DNA of 45,000 nt from Symbiodinium natans (lineage: Eukaryota > Sar > Dinophyceae > Suessiales > Symbiodiniaceae), in NCBI GenBank assembly GCA_905221605.1, contig CAJNDS010002847.1, positions 1-45,000 on the forward strand. Reading direction: 5' to 3'. Under the pieces are notes generated by a model, which had not been told where the DNA came from, searched no databases, and saw only the letters and a list, made by a program, of their open reading frames with translations. Position 1 is the stretch's first letter; each line of letters opens with the position of its first letter. Both the position numbers and the translations under genes were made by a program. This document shows, one piece after another, positions 29,801 through 33,988 of this stretch.

Positions 29801-31163
29801 AGGAAAATCCCTACCTAAAGCTAAGGTTCAACAGCTCACGGCCGCGGGGGCCGCCTTTGCCGCCCTCCTGCGCGATGGCCGGGTGCCTTCGCGCAGGTTT
29901 AGGGTATGAGCCCAGGACACCCAAAACTCCGCAACCCAAAAAACCGGGTTTAGGGTTTGGGGTTTCGGGTTTCGGGTTTGGGGTTTAGGGCTTACAGTAC
30001 ATCCTGGAAGCCACCTACATCCGAAAGCCCAGGTGGTGTCGTGGGGTGTGAAGGAGTGTGGGGGCGACTCGAGCCGAGTTCAAGCGCAACTGGAGGACAT
30101 CCAGCAGGTGCAGGCAGGTCATGGAGTTGATGGTTTTTGGGGGTTCAAGGGGTTTGGGGTTTAGGGTTAGGGTTTAGGGTTTAGGGGGGTTTAGGGGGTT
30201 TGGGGTTTAGAGTTCAGGGTTTGGGGTTTAGGCGTTGGAGTTCAGGGCTGCGGGTTTTTGGGGTTTAGGGTTCAGGGTTTGGGGGGTTGGGGTTCAGGTG
30301 GTGTTCGGGTTTGGTGCGCGGGTGGCCAGGGGGTGAAGGCTTTTGTGGGCATTGTTAACAGGAGTCCGTCGGGCTTAGTTCGCTAGGCAGAGGGCCAGGG
30401 TCTATATAGGACTCATATAGGCTCACAAAAGTTGATAGGGTTGCAGGCGTTTTGGACCGGATTTGCAGGGTTTACCGGGTTCTTAGGTCCTCTGATTCTA
30501 GATTTCTACTGCGTGGGGTTTATACTGTATCGACCTTATGCACCTAACTCCAAAACCCCCATATAGACCTATAATATAACACCTCTATGGTGTCATTTCC
30601 TCGCAGGCCTCCGGGGCTGCGTTTGCGGCACTGCGCCGGGACGGCCGTGTGGCGACACGGATGGCAAGTGCTTTCCTATTTTGCGGCTCGCGGGATTTAC
30701 CCAGAGACTCCACTACTCCTAAGGAATATTCCTTAAACCATATATCCTTAATTAAGAATATTCCTTAAACCATATATCCTTAATTAAGGAATATTCCTTA
30801 AATTTTCTTGAGTTCCTTATATGGTTTAAGGAATATTCCTTAATTAAGGGGTATTGGAGTCTCTGAGTAGGGTCAGGCGTTAAGGGCTTCAGGGGGTTTA
30901 TGGGTATAAGGCAAAAGGGTTTTGAGGCCCAGAGGGTCCGATGTTAGCATGTAGCAACTTTTGATTCAGAAGAGGATGGATCCGAGTCGAGTCACCCGAA
31001 GCCTCCTCAACCTCAAGCCAGTAAACTCCCGCCTTGGCTAAGAAGAGGGTTTAGGGTTTAGGGTTTAAGGTTTAGGGTTTAGGGTTGCCTGCGCCAGGTG
31101 ACCTGGGGCCTACCCGACTCGGGAGGGGACTCCGAAGCCTTTGCGACCGCGCTGGTCGGATAG
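5717..31163 (+). CDS. Gene 2: ubiquitin-like plus RCC1-like repeat protein, 22 exons
   Basis: The spliced reading frame is 1344 bases (about 447 residues), from ATG at 5717 to TAG at 31161-31163. Residues 1 to about 80 resemble a ubiquitin-like fold (VALLSGQSASI, LKQKSQ, EALGVG, ADAGLRHGDTLTATV). Then follow nine repeats of about 41 residues with the pattern AF-A-A-L-x-x-DG-x-VV-x-WG-x4-GGDSS-x-V-x-x-QL. This is the RCC1/HERC-like family abundant in dinoflagellates. Such repeats usually form a beta-propeller for protein binding; the actual partner is unknown. Exon order was set by requiring each repeat to keep its length across the joins. All 22 phases then agree and the frame stays open. Donors by this model: 12 GC, 4 GA, 4 GT and 1 unclear (intron 17). 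All acceptors are AG. Introns make up about 95% of the span, and intron 13 alone is 12.4 kb. Weak points are exons 4, 17 and 18. No expression evidence is visible. Confidence 0.7.
6479..6554 (+). CDS. Gene 2 exon 2
   Basis: Acceptor GGCAG|GAG. Reads EALGVGLSCLASAEGRLLAR then TGFLG, continuing the ubiquitin-like domain (EALGVG-x-x-x-L...EGRLL). The suggested end is at a GA donor (GACGTT). The flanking intron sequence is TTTAGGG on its right and CCCTAAA on its left. Confidence 0.7.
7030..7095 (+). CDS. Gene 2 exon 3
   Basis: Acceptor AAAAAG|GA. Reads KVADAGLRHGDTLTATVRSP, the end of the ubiquitin-like domain (ADAGL-x-x-GDTLT-x-x-V). Phase 2 completes the codon left by exon 2. The donor is GC (GCGCAG). 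Confidence 0.7.
7240..7520. other. Unique segment inside gene 2 intron 3
   Basis: About 280 bases free of heptamers. A 66-codon minus-strand ORF (7282-7482) is present but resembles no family and has no supporting composition. It is followed at 7500-7580 by a weak inverted repeat (AAGGGTCCGTTT / AAACGGGGACCCTT). I see no gene here. Confidence 0.5.
7843..7879 (+). CDS. Gene 2 exon 4 (start of first RCC1-like repeat)
   Basis: Acceptor GACCAG|GC. Reads LFSRRHAYGFVL, corresponding to QASSRHAFAAIL in the family. The donor is placed at GC (CT|GCCGCT) to reach exon 5 in phase, but this leaves one residue too many before DGS, so the exact end is uncertain. Confidence 0.5.
8216..8297 (+). CDS. Gene 2 exon 5
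   Basis: Reads IRGDGSVVSWTKEKGLDTRQ then SDEADLE. DGSVVSW is the conserved repeat core; the following GGDSS stretch is diverged. It ends GAG|GCCCAG (GC donor). The next exon begins GAG|GCCATG, so GAGGCC is repeated at both intron ends. Confidence 0.7.
8417..8488 (+). CDS. Gene 2 exon 6
   Basis: Reads AMEVQTTAGAVAVLCADGRV then VSWG, a full repeat core. The intron before it is only 119 bases. The donor is GA (GGC|GACACCTG) and the next exon starts AAG|GAAACCTA, sharing GA-x-ACCT. Confidence 0.8.
8518..8613. mobile_element. Small inverted-repeat element in intron 6
   Basis: TAAACGTAAGGATCCTAC at the left is inverted at the right as GTGGGATCCTTATGTTTA, 16 of 18 bases matching, with a 60-base loop. 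It has no coding content. It lies wholly inside gene 2 intron 6, which otherwise lacks heptamers. Confidence 0.6.
8813..8867 (+). CDS. Gene 2 exon 7
   Basis: Reads ETYSGGDSSAVRKQLHDV, the canonical GGDSSAV-x-x-QL segment. The donor is GC within GTCC|GCTCCC, and exon 8 starts CAG|GCTCCA. GCTCC is therefore present on both sides, and the join restores the repeat length exactly (HDVRSIQAS). Confidence 0.85.
9773..9849 (+). CDS. Gene 2 exon 8
   Basis: Reads SIQASAGAFAALRSDGRVVT then WGIRE, the best match to the family consensus in the window. The acceptor is CTCCAG|GC and the donor GAG|GCCACG. It is flanked by CCCTAAA upstream and TTTAGGG downstream. Confidence 0.9.
10240..10266 (+). CDS. Gene 2 exon 9 (27-base microexon)
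   Basis: Nine codons, AGGDSEDVQ, between CAGCCAG| and |GAGGGG (GA donor). It gives WG-IREA-GGDS with exon 8 and SEDVQEQL with exon 10, both matching the expected spacing. A gene finder would miss it. Confidence 0.75.
10485..10579. mobile_element. Inverted-repeat element, GGGATGTTCC family, copy 1
   Basis: Begins GGGATGTTCCTTTGATACTA and ends with the imperfect inverse (CAGTATTGGGGGGGAACCTCCC), 95 bases. It lies in gene 2 intron 9. Relatives are at 12345, 29771, 34680 and 38164. Confidence 0.6.
10975..11125. repeat. Low-complexity ATTG/GTT-rich stretch
   Basis: Imperfect repeats of GTTATTGCTATT type in intron 9. A similar low-complexity stretch is at 33640-33785. No coding signal is visible. 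Confidence 0.5.
11330..11425 (-). repeat. Nine-base variant array, CCCTATAAA type
   Basis: Tandem units CCCTGCAAA, CCCTGTAAA and CCCTATAAA of nine bases, on the opposite strand to the array at 5483-5580. Confidence 0.8.
11437..11466 (+). pseudogene. Partial copy of the exon 10 splice acceptor region
   Basis: The sequence from 11437 (CCCTACAAAGCCTACAACCT..., ending AAGGAGCA) closely matches 11556-11586, which contains the acceptor and first bases of exon 10. This copy runs straight into CCCTAAA repeats. Confidence 0.7.
11582..11645 (+). CDS. Gene 2 exon 10
   Basis: Reads EQLQHVAQLQASARAFAAVT then E. The acceptor is CTGCGAG|GAG and the donor GAAG|GCTCCC (GC). With exon 9 it forms a complete GGDS-x-x-VQEQL unit, and with exon 11 AAVTEGGSVVTWG. 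Confidence 0.85.
12169..12221 (+). CDS. Gene 2 exon 11
   Basis: Reads GSVVTWGHPTAGGDSSD. The acceptor is CCGAG|GT and the donor GAC|GCTGCT (GC). There are four residues between WG and GGDSS, as in the other repeats. The TTTAGGG-rich intron begins about 60 bases downstream. Confidence 0.85.
12345..12385. mobile_element. Inverted-repeat element, GGGATGTTCC family, half copy
   Basis: Begins GGGATGTTCCCCCTTAATTG, then continues as unrelated intron sequence. Only one arm of the family found at 38164-38268 is present. Confidence 0.4.
12580..13075. other. Unique stretch in intron 11
   Basis: About 500 bases nearly free of heptamers. A 64-codon + ORF (12853-13047) contains VLTCTVPVFVLLTH but has no supporting codon bias or family resemblance. 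I see no gene. Confidence 0.4.
13125..13266 (-). repeat. CCCTAAA array at the end of intron 11
   Basis: About 19 copies, starting with CCCGAAA and ending with CCCTCAA variants. It stops 12 bases before exon 12. Confidence 0.95.
13279..13322 (+). CDS. Gene 2 exon 12
   Basis: Reads VQSQLHDVEGIFAS with two bases left over. The acceptor is CCGAG|GTT and the donor GT (GTGCCC). Joined to exon 13 it gives IFASGYSFLALRRDGS, exactly the family length. Confidence 0.85.
13385..13572. repeat. A-rich and TA microsatellites in intron 12
   Basis: A C run, an A run, then (TA)n and ATAATAATA tracts fill the 290-base intron. Two short ORFs on either strand are artefacts of these tracts. This intron has no heptamers. 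Confidence 0.85.
13613..13674 (+). CDS. Gene 2 exon 13
   Basis: Reads YSFLALRRDGSAITWGSSEH with a last G shared with exon 14. The acceptor is CAGAG|G and the donor CATG|GCGCGC (GC). It joins exon 14, more than 12 kb away, in the correct phase and spacing (WG-SSEH-GGDSSSV). Confidence 0.8.
13997..14066. mobile_element. Short inverted repeat (GGTACCCTTTT / AAAAGGGTTACC)
   Basis: Ends are inverted copies of about 11 bases. It contains TTTAAAGGGAATTCTATTCT, a motif recurring with changes at 42645-42672 (TTTAAGGGGTTCTATTCTAT), so it may be a dispersed small element. Confidence 0.4.
14450..17575. repeat. AT-rich hairpin satellite with GC-rich spacer blocks
   Basis: TTTAAATTA-type 9-mers are organised into a higher-order unit of about 232-260 bases (first spacing 324), about 11 units. 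Each unit has a 52-base GC-rich block starting GCTCCCAAATCCAGGC and ending TTTCCGACC, then shorter blocks (CAGGCC, GGCCGGGGG, CGGCCC). The AT tracts switch from ATTTAAATAATT to AATTATTTAAAT orientation around the short blocks. Each unit therefore contains near-perfect palindromes that could extrude as hairpins. No coding signal. Confidence 0.95.
17576..17935. repeat. 98-base TTTGGCCAAA repeat, about 3.5 copies
   Basis: Units run from one TCGCGGCTCGATTTGGCCAA to the next (17596, 17694, 17792, then a diverged copy at about 17879). Each has GATTTGGCCAAATTTTGCCC and its inverse, so the unit is palindromic. The spacer GAAGGCCCGAAACTATATAA differs from that of the related array at 20825-21375. Overlapping ORFs on both strands (up to 199 codons) follow from the repeat. 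Confidence 0.85.
18105..18715 (+). repeat. Tandem repeat of about 139 bases, four copies, TTATCATC-rich
   Basis: AATCGGGTCATCGTTTGGA recurs at 18127, 18265, 18402 and 18542, followed by TTATTTGGAAAGCATCC and many TTTTATCATC units. The open frames across it are repeat by-products rich in F, I, L, S and H. Confidence 0.85.
18835..19125. repeat. Palindromic ATTTAAACGATTTAA block
   Basis: TAAATCCTACGGTCTAATTA occurs at about 18850 and 19006. The surrounding TCGTTTAAATC and GATTTAAACGA tracts form a large inverted repeat centred near 19030. No gene. Confidence 0.75.
19143..19475 (+). repeat. GGGGCTGGAGG minisatellite
   Basis: Imperfect tandem GCTGGAGG units of 8-12 bases, strongly purine-skewed on the + strand. 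The long minus ORF across it reads as S, P and L repeats and is judged an artefact. Confidence 0.85.
19476..19680 (-). other. C-rich stretch without recognised gene
   Basis: CCCCTCC-rich sequence. ORFs of 82-177 codons overlap it in several frames and continue from the minisatellite. None shows recognisable domains. Confidence 0.4.
19680..19935. repeat. TTATCATAATTATGATAA palindrome repeats
   Basis: About seven copies of an 18-base perfect or near-perfect palindrome, at irregular spacing. Each could form a cruciform. Confidence 0.85.
19936..20205. other. Unique stretch between satellites
   Basis: About 270 bases with no tandem repeats. A 60-codon + ORF (19899-20081) is present, with KSAYSLKTLVQKTVLKRKEN. 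It starts inside the palindromic repeats and has no family resemblance. I see nothing supportable. Confidence 0.4.
20206..20540. repeat. 55-base tandem repeat, six copies, with internal palindrome
   Basis: Units start CATGACACATTTTCCGCGGA at 20206, 20262, 20316, 20370, 20425 and 20479, with a seventh partial unit at 20534. Each contains GACACATT-x-x-x-CGCGGAATATGTGTC, an imperfect 25-base inverted repeat, then a spacer with GTGCTAACACAAAAAG. Confidence 0.9.
20541..20820. other. AT-rich linker
   Basis: It contains one copy of the TTAGGGAGAGACAAGGGAGA segment that recurs at about 21970 and 22910, then ATTTAAATAATTT-like repeats and two G/C runs. No gene. Confidence 0.5.
20825..21375. repeat. 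87-base tandem repeat, six copies, open in several frames
   Basis: CTCATCGC-type sites occur at 20859, 20945/6, 21032, 21119, 21206 and 21293, a strict 87-base period. Each unit holds GATTTGGCCAAATTTTGCCC and its inverse. Because 87 is a multiple of three, frames stay open: + frames of 203 and 227 codons and a minus frame of 184. The + frames give 29-residue units such as LAKSSRAFLIAYEEQPDLAK. It is probably a satellite; coding use cannot be excluded but there is no start context or family match. Confidence 0.85.
21376..21700. other. Linker with GGGCCC palindromes
   Basis: It contains GGGCCCTTTGGGGCC and TTGGGCCCAAAGGGC inverted segments just after the 87-base array, then a C-rich run and unique sequence. 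No gene was recognised. Confidence 0.4.
21700..25430. repeat. Purine/pyrimidine-biased long tandem-like repeats
   Basis: Large blocks recur in changed order. GTCATTCCCTGTC...CTTCTTATCTGTT is at about 21835, 22490, 22767 and 24165. The block running GCCATCTTCTTTGCGCCTTG to CATCGCTCC is at about 22090, 23025, 23790 and 24722. The TTAGGGAGAGACAAGGGAGA block is at about 21970 and 22910. Strand asymmetry is strong and switches within each block. The many 60-150-codon ORFs here (K/E/R or L/S/F rich) come from this composition. No transposase or reverse transcriptase motif was seen. Confidence 0.85.
24314..24420 (+). repeat. 53-base GC-rich tandem duplication
   Basis: TTGCCCCGCCTGAGCCTCCC starts at 24314 and again, with one change, at 24367. 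It is embedded in the A/G-rich repeats and differs sharply in composition, so it looks like an insertion that was then duplicated. Confidence 0.85.
25430..25715. other. Unique stretch at the right edge of the satellite block
   Basis: About 285 bases without tandem repeats. Minus-strand ORFs of 69 and 95 codons cross it but show no recognised domain. It ends at a (TA)n tract. Confidence 0.4.
25717..25750. repeat. (TA)n palindrome
   Basis: CATATATATATATATG followed by TATATATATATATGC, self-complementary. A shorter TA tract lies at the left end of the satellite block, at 14389-14400. Confidence 0.9.
26099..26145 (+). CDS. Gene 2 exon 14
   Basis: Acceptor CCGGAG|GT. Reads GDSSSVQDQLRGIVQ, with the leading GG completed from exon 13. 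The donor is GT (CAG|GTGCGA). The same CAG/GAG|GTG occurs at the next acceptor. Confidence 0.85.
26348..26416 (+). CDS. Gene 2 exon 15
   Basis: Reads VAGSATAFAALLDTGRVVSW then GPW. The acceptor is GCAGAG|GTG and the donor GC (TGG|GCCCTG). The repeat core is complete, with D replaced by T in the DG turn. Confidence 0.85.
26540..27190. other. Unique sequence in intron 15
   Basis: It is mostly free of heptamers. Minus ORFs of 65 and 88 codons (26612-26809 and 27072-27338) lack recognisable motifs. A small inverted pair, GGATCCTTTTT at 27077 and AAAAAGGATCC at 27123, may mark a small element. No gene. Confidence 0.4.
27584..27634 (+). CDS. Gene 2 exon 16
   Basis: Reads QAGGDSSKVQEQLTDVK. The acceptor is ACGAG|CAA and the donor GA (TCAAG|GACCGG). 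Exon 17 begins CACAAG|GACATC, so CAAGGAC is repeated at both ends of the intron. Confidence 0.85.
27830..28160 (+). CDS. Open coiled-coil-like segment within intron 16
   Basis: One + frame reads LDNVQRKELVAKKEEQAQAA, then ARQEARGYAARKR and AEDAARR, and then a run of about 12 Glu from GAG repeats (27977-28030). The codons before the GAG run look coding. Yet it lies inside an intron whose flanking exons join perfectly (TDVKD-IVAS), so it would have to be an alternative exon, a nested gene or a relic. The other two + frames and the minus strand are also open because of the GAG/AGG repeats. Confidence 0.3.
28190..28400. repeat. C run, A run and ATATAC microsatellites
   Basis: A 16-base C run followed by A8, then irregular ATATAT/ATACAT tracts and CGCACACG. 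ORFs across it are artefacts of the repeats. Confidence 0.85.
28595..28671 (+). CDS. Gene 2 exon 17
   Basis: Reads DIVASGLGFAALRAAGDVVA then WGRPFG. The acceptor is CACAAG|GAC. The end is uncertain: the phase and spacing needed for exon 18 put it at TTTGG|AGATG, which is not a usual donor. The neighbouring GA (GAGATG) would shift the frame. Confidence 0.7.
29097..29168. repeat. TA/TACA microsatellite and T run
   Basis: TATATATATACATACATACA-type tract ending in a T10 run, within intron 17 and shortly before exon 18. Confidence 0.9.
29197..29236 (+). CDS. Gene 2 exon 18
   Basis: Acceptor GCAAG|G. Reads STDISPVRQQLID, a diverged form of GGDSSAVQDQL with G-G replaced by S-T. The donor is GC (GAC|GCAGCT). 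With exon 19 it gives QLIDVQQLTAAG, the right spacing. The low similarity makes this the weakest exon. Confidence 0.5.
29300..29770. other. Unique sequence in intron 18
   Basis: About 470 bases without heptamer arrays, tandem repeats or a supportable ORF. Confidence 0.4.
29771..29811. mobile_element. Short GGGATGTTCC-family hairpin
   Basis: GATGTTCCCCCTTATACTGC followed at once by CTAGTATAGGGAGGAAAATC, a compact 41-base inverted repeat ending 14 bases before exon 19. Confidence 0.5.
29826..29882 (+). CDS. Gene 2 exon 19
   Basis: Reads VQQLTAAGAAFAALLRDGR. The acceptor is CTAAG|GTT and the donor GT (CGG|GTGCCT). Exon 20 follows after 150 bases, starting CAG|GTGGTG. Confidence 0.85.
30033..30113 (+). 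CDS. Gene 2 exon 20
   Basis: 27 codons, VVSWGVKECGGDSSRVQAQL then EDIQQVQ: the most complete single-exon link between repeat cores. The donor is GC (GTGCAG|GCAGGT) and the next acceptor CGCAG|GCC. Confidence 0.9.
30607..30651 (+). CDS. Gene 2 exon 21
   Basis: Reads ASGAAFAALRRDGRV. The acceptor is TCGCAG|GCC after a pyrimidine-rich stretch; the donor is GC (GTG|GCGACA). Confidence 0.85.
30699..30873. mobile_element. Hairpin (MITE-like) element with AAGGAATATTCCTTAA core
   Basis: Terminal inverted repeats: ACCCAGAGACTCCACTACTC at the left, inverted at the right as GAGTCTCTGAGTAGGGT with a few changes. Inside, an AAGGAATATTCCTTAA...CCATATATCCTTAATTAA block is duplicated. It sits within intron 21 and shares its core with 4881-4990. 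No ORF. Confidence 0.75.
31098..31163 (+). CDS. Gene 2 exon 22 with stop
   Basis: Acceptor GCCAG|GTG. Reads VTWGLPDSGGDSEAFATALV then G and TAG. It joins exon 21 to complete DGRVVTWG. The last unit is truncated after GGDSEAFATAL, which gives a natural C-terminus. Confidence 0.8.
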   Translation: MTWGLPDSGGDSEAFATALVG

Positions 31164-31337
31164 CGAAAAGACCGAGCGAGGGCTTATGAGGGCGAGGCGG
31201 CTTGGGGGTTGGGAGTGTTGGGGTTCTTGTGGTGAAGGGTATCCCTAAACCCTAAACCCCAAACCCTAAACCCTAAACCCTAAACCCTAAACCCTAAACC
31301 CTATAAACCCGAAGCCCTGAACCCTAAACCCTATTCG

Positions 31338-31390
31338 GCCCACTTTGCTGCCCGAGGCTCGGCCAGAGTGAGCCGCTACGAGCTCCTGAT
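31338..31390 (+). CDS. Gene 3 exon: degenerate EF-hand half
   Basis: Reads AHFAARGSARVSRYELLM. The part RGSARVSRYELL resembles the C-terminal half of an EF-hand loop and F helix (GSGRVSRYELL), but the acidic residues at positions 1 and 3 are missing. A GC donor (AT|GCCGCT) would join it in phase to the exon at 31915. No clear AG precedes it, so its start is unknown. Confidence 0.4.
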
Positions 31391-31914
31391 GCCGCTTGGT
31401 GTTTAAGGTTTAGGGTTTAGGGCTAGGGTTTAGGGCTTAGGGCTTAGGGTTTAGGGTTTAGGGTTTAGGGTTTAGGGTTTAGGGTTTAGGGTTTAGGGCT
31501 CGGGGTTTCGGGTTTAGGGTTTAGGGCTATTCGGAATTTCGTGCGTTCGCAGATTAGGATCTGAAGGATTAAGGCTATACGGCGTTAATGCTTAAGGTCG
31601 GGGATGTTGAGATTTTAGGGTTGAGCTTTTTTTGTGTCAGGCTCAGAAAATTTCTTATGCAGTTGCAGCCTATGAGCCATAAGCACTATAAGCCCTGAAA
31701 ACCTGATAGGCCCTAAAGACCCTATAAACCCTAAACGCGAGACCCTATTCAACCCTGAACCCGATAGACCCAAACACGTCCCACAAAGTACCAAGAACCC
31801 CCTATAAACCCTACAAACCCTATAAGCCTCATAACCCTAAACGCTAAACCCTAAACTCTAAACTGTGATAAACCCGAAAAGCCCTATGAGTCCCAAGAGC
31901 CGCACTCTCCTCAG

Positions 31915-31951
31915 GCTTTGGCGGCGTCTTGATGCCGATGGCAGCGGCGAG
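31915..31951 (+). CDS. Gene 3 exon: first half of canonical EF-hand
   Basis: Acceptor CTCCTCAG|G. Reads LWRRLDADGSGE, the E helix and loop positions 1-7. The donor is GT (GAG|GTCGGA). It is completed by the exon at 32594 to give the loop DADGSGEVSLNE, with D1, D3, S5, E7, S9 and E12 present. Confidence 0.75.
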
Positions 31952-32593
31952 GTCGGAGCTGCGGTTAAAAGGATTTCTTTGGGAGTCTGCTGTGTCTTTG
32001 TTTAGGGTTTAGGGTTTAGGGTTTAGGGCTTAGGGTTTAGGGTTTAGGTTTTAGGGTTTAGGGTTTAGGACTACCCTTCCCCCCAAACCCCCTTGAACCA
32101 CCAAGCCAAGCGCTTCAGAACAGTACGAAAGCCCCGACACCGGAAACCTCAAGCTAGGGTTTAGGGTTCAGGGTTCAGGGTTTTGGGTTTAGGGTCCAAA
32201 ATGTGCAAGCCAGCGCGGTCTTGGGTGACAGGACTTGTAGTAGAGGTTTAAGGTTCAGGGGCTTCAGGTTTAGGGTTCAGGGTCTTTTGGGTTTAGGGTT
32301 CACTGAGGGTGTACGTGAAGGTTCGTGGTACTTAATAACCAAATTTGAACGAAACGTATAACCCAATTATATCCATCTTAGGGCACTTGAAGGGCTTGTA
32401 AGTGGGATATATAAGTACAGCCATACTTGGGTCTTTAAGTACTATGAGCCTCCAAGTAGACCCTGAACCCTAAACCCGAAACCCTGAACCCTAAACCCTG
32501 AACCCCAAACCCCAAACTCTAAACCCTAAACCTTAAACCCTAAACCCCAAACCCTATGGGGGTCCCTGAAGTGCCAAGCCAGCTCGAGCGCAG

Positions 32594-32653
32594 GTGTCGC
32601 TGAACGAGTTCGTGAAGCTCATGTACAAGTGCCCTCGAGAAGAGCGTTCCAAG
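32594..32653 (+). CDS. Gene 3 exon: second half of EF-hand
   Basis: Acceptor GCGCAG|GTG. Reads VSLNEFVKLMYKCPREERSK: loop positions 8-12 and the F helix. The donor is GA (AAG|GATGAG). The intron between the two EF halves starts with TTTAGGG-rich and ends with CCCTAAA-rich sequence. Confidence 0.75.
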
Positions 32654-32817
32654 GATGAGGGTTTAGGGTTTAGGGTTTAGGGTTTAGGGTTTAGGGTTTA
32701 GGGTTTAGGGTTTAGGGTCTGACAAAGTTGGTGTGGAGCCCTGCTTTCTGAGAGCAGTCGAGAGGTTCTGTTTGCCTCAGTGGGCCGGTATCAATCACTT
32801 GAAAACCGAACTACGTT

Positions 32818-33006
32818 CGCCCTAAACCCTAAACCCTAAACCCTAAACCCTAAACCCTAAACCCTAAACCCTAAACCCTAAACCCTAAACCCTAAACCCT
32901 AAACCCTAAACCCTAAACCCTAAAACCCTAAACCCTACACCCTAAAACCCTAAAACCCTACACCCTAAAACCCTAAAACCCTACACCCTAAAACCCTAAA
33001 ACCCTA
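32818..33006 (-). repeat. CCCTAAA array followed by CCCTAAAA / CCCTACA variants
   Basis: About 18 CCCTAAA copies, then repeats of the composite CCCTAAAACCCTAAAACCCTACA. The change of unit is abrupt. It forms the 3' part of the intron before the last exon of gene 3. Confidence 0.95.
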
Positions 33007-33031
33007 ATGGTTGCGCGGGCATGGCTGCAAG

Positions 33032-33067
33032 TATGCATGGGCCGAGAAGGCCCAGGCCGCAGAGTGA
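33032..33067 (+). CDS. Gene 3 probable last exon with stop
   Basis: After CTGCAAG|, phase 0 reads YAWAEKAQAAE then TGA at 33065-33067. It fits in phase after the exon ending at 32653. Other frames of this island are also open for a short way, so it is tentative. Confidence 0.4.
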   Translation, partial: YAWAEKAQAAE

Positions 33068-33089
33068 TGCTGTGACGACTGCATTGCAG

Positions 33090-33780
33090 CAGACTTGGGG
33101 CTTTGGCGAAGGAGAGAAACCCTAAACCCTAAATCGTTGGCAAGCTAGGGGCTTCAGGGGGCTCCAGGGTTCGGAAGTAGGTTTTCTAGTTTCAGGTTCA
33201 GCGACCTGATCCCCCCCTCTTCCCCGTACACGTTAAACCCTAAACCCTAAACCCTAAACCCTAAACCCTAAACCCTAAACCCTAAACGTTAGCTTAATTC
33301 AGGAGGCAGTCGCCCTGCATGTCCGCAACACCACTTCGGGTCATCTAGGTTGGGTTTCAAAAGCAAATTTAAGGTTCGGGGCTTGTTGGGCTTATTTAGG
33401 GCGTTCTAGGATGTAGGTTGTTCGTAGGTTCTGTAGGTCTTAGCCTGAATTTGGGTGTATAGGGCGCATGTGCCAGTCAGCATATATTTTTATACTCATG
33501 TTTGTTGGCGTGGTTTAGGGTTAGGGTTTAGGGGCTTCTCAAAAGATGGACTGCCCCACGAACAAGGACCCTAGTCGTCGTATCTTGGCGACAGGGTCCG
33601 TATCTTGAGGCGGGTTTGGAACAGCCCCAGCAAGATTTTGTGATGACAGTCTTTGCTGTCACATTGTTCTTTTCATCGATCAGATCATCATCGTTGTTGT
33701 CGCACGAGTGTTAGTATCATTGTTATTGCGTCATGTTTGATCTCATTTTGCCTGCCACTATCATGTTTATTCATATTGCC
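33090..33780. other. Spacer after gene 3
   Basis: It contains one CCCTAAA array (33235-33290) and unique sequence. At 33546 an ATG opens MDCPTNKDPSRRILATGSVS before a stop; this is unsupported as a gene. 33640-33785 is low-complexity, ATT/GTT-rich sequence. Confidence 0.4.
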
Positions 33781-33785
33781 ATTCG

Positions 33786-33900
33786 GGTTTAGGGTTTAGG
33801 GTTTAGGGTTTAGGCTTAGGGTTTAGGGTTTAGGGTTTAGGGTTTAGGGTTTAGGGTTTAGGGTTTAGGGTTTAGGGTTTAGGGTTTAGGGTTTAGGGTT
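33786..33900 (+). repeat. TTTAGGG array, about 16 copies
   Basis: Near-perfect TTTAGGG with a single TTAGGC-type interruption near the start. Confidence 0.95.
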
Positions 33901-33927
33901 TACAAATTAGGGTTGGGGGTTGCTGCT

Positions 33928-33988
33928 GGCTGGGTACGGAAGGTACGAGCTCGCCATGTGGCCAGACAGCACGGACGAGGACCGCTGA
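33928..33988 (+). CDS. Exon-like segment with stop
   Basis: Reads AGYGRYELAMWPDSTDEDR then TGA at 33986-33988, with GC-rich third positions, bounded on both sides by heptamer runs. It could be a last exon of gene 3 or of another gene. The product is unknown. Confidence 0.35.
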
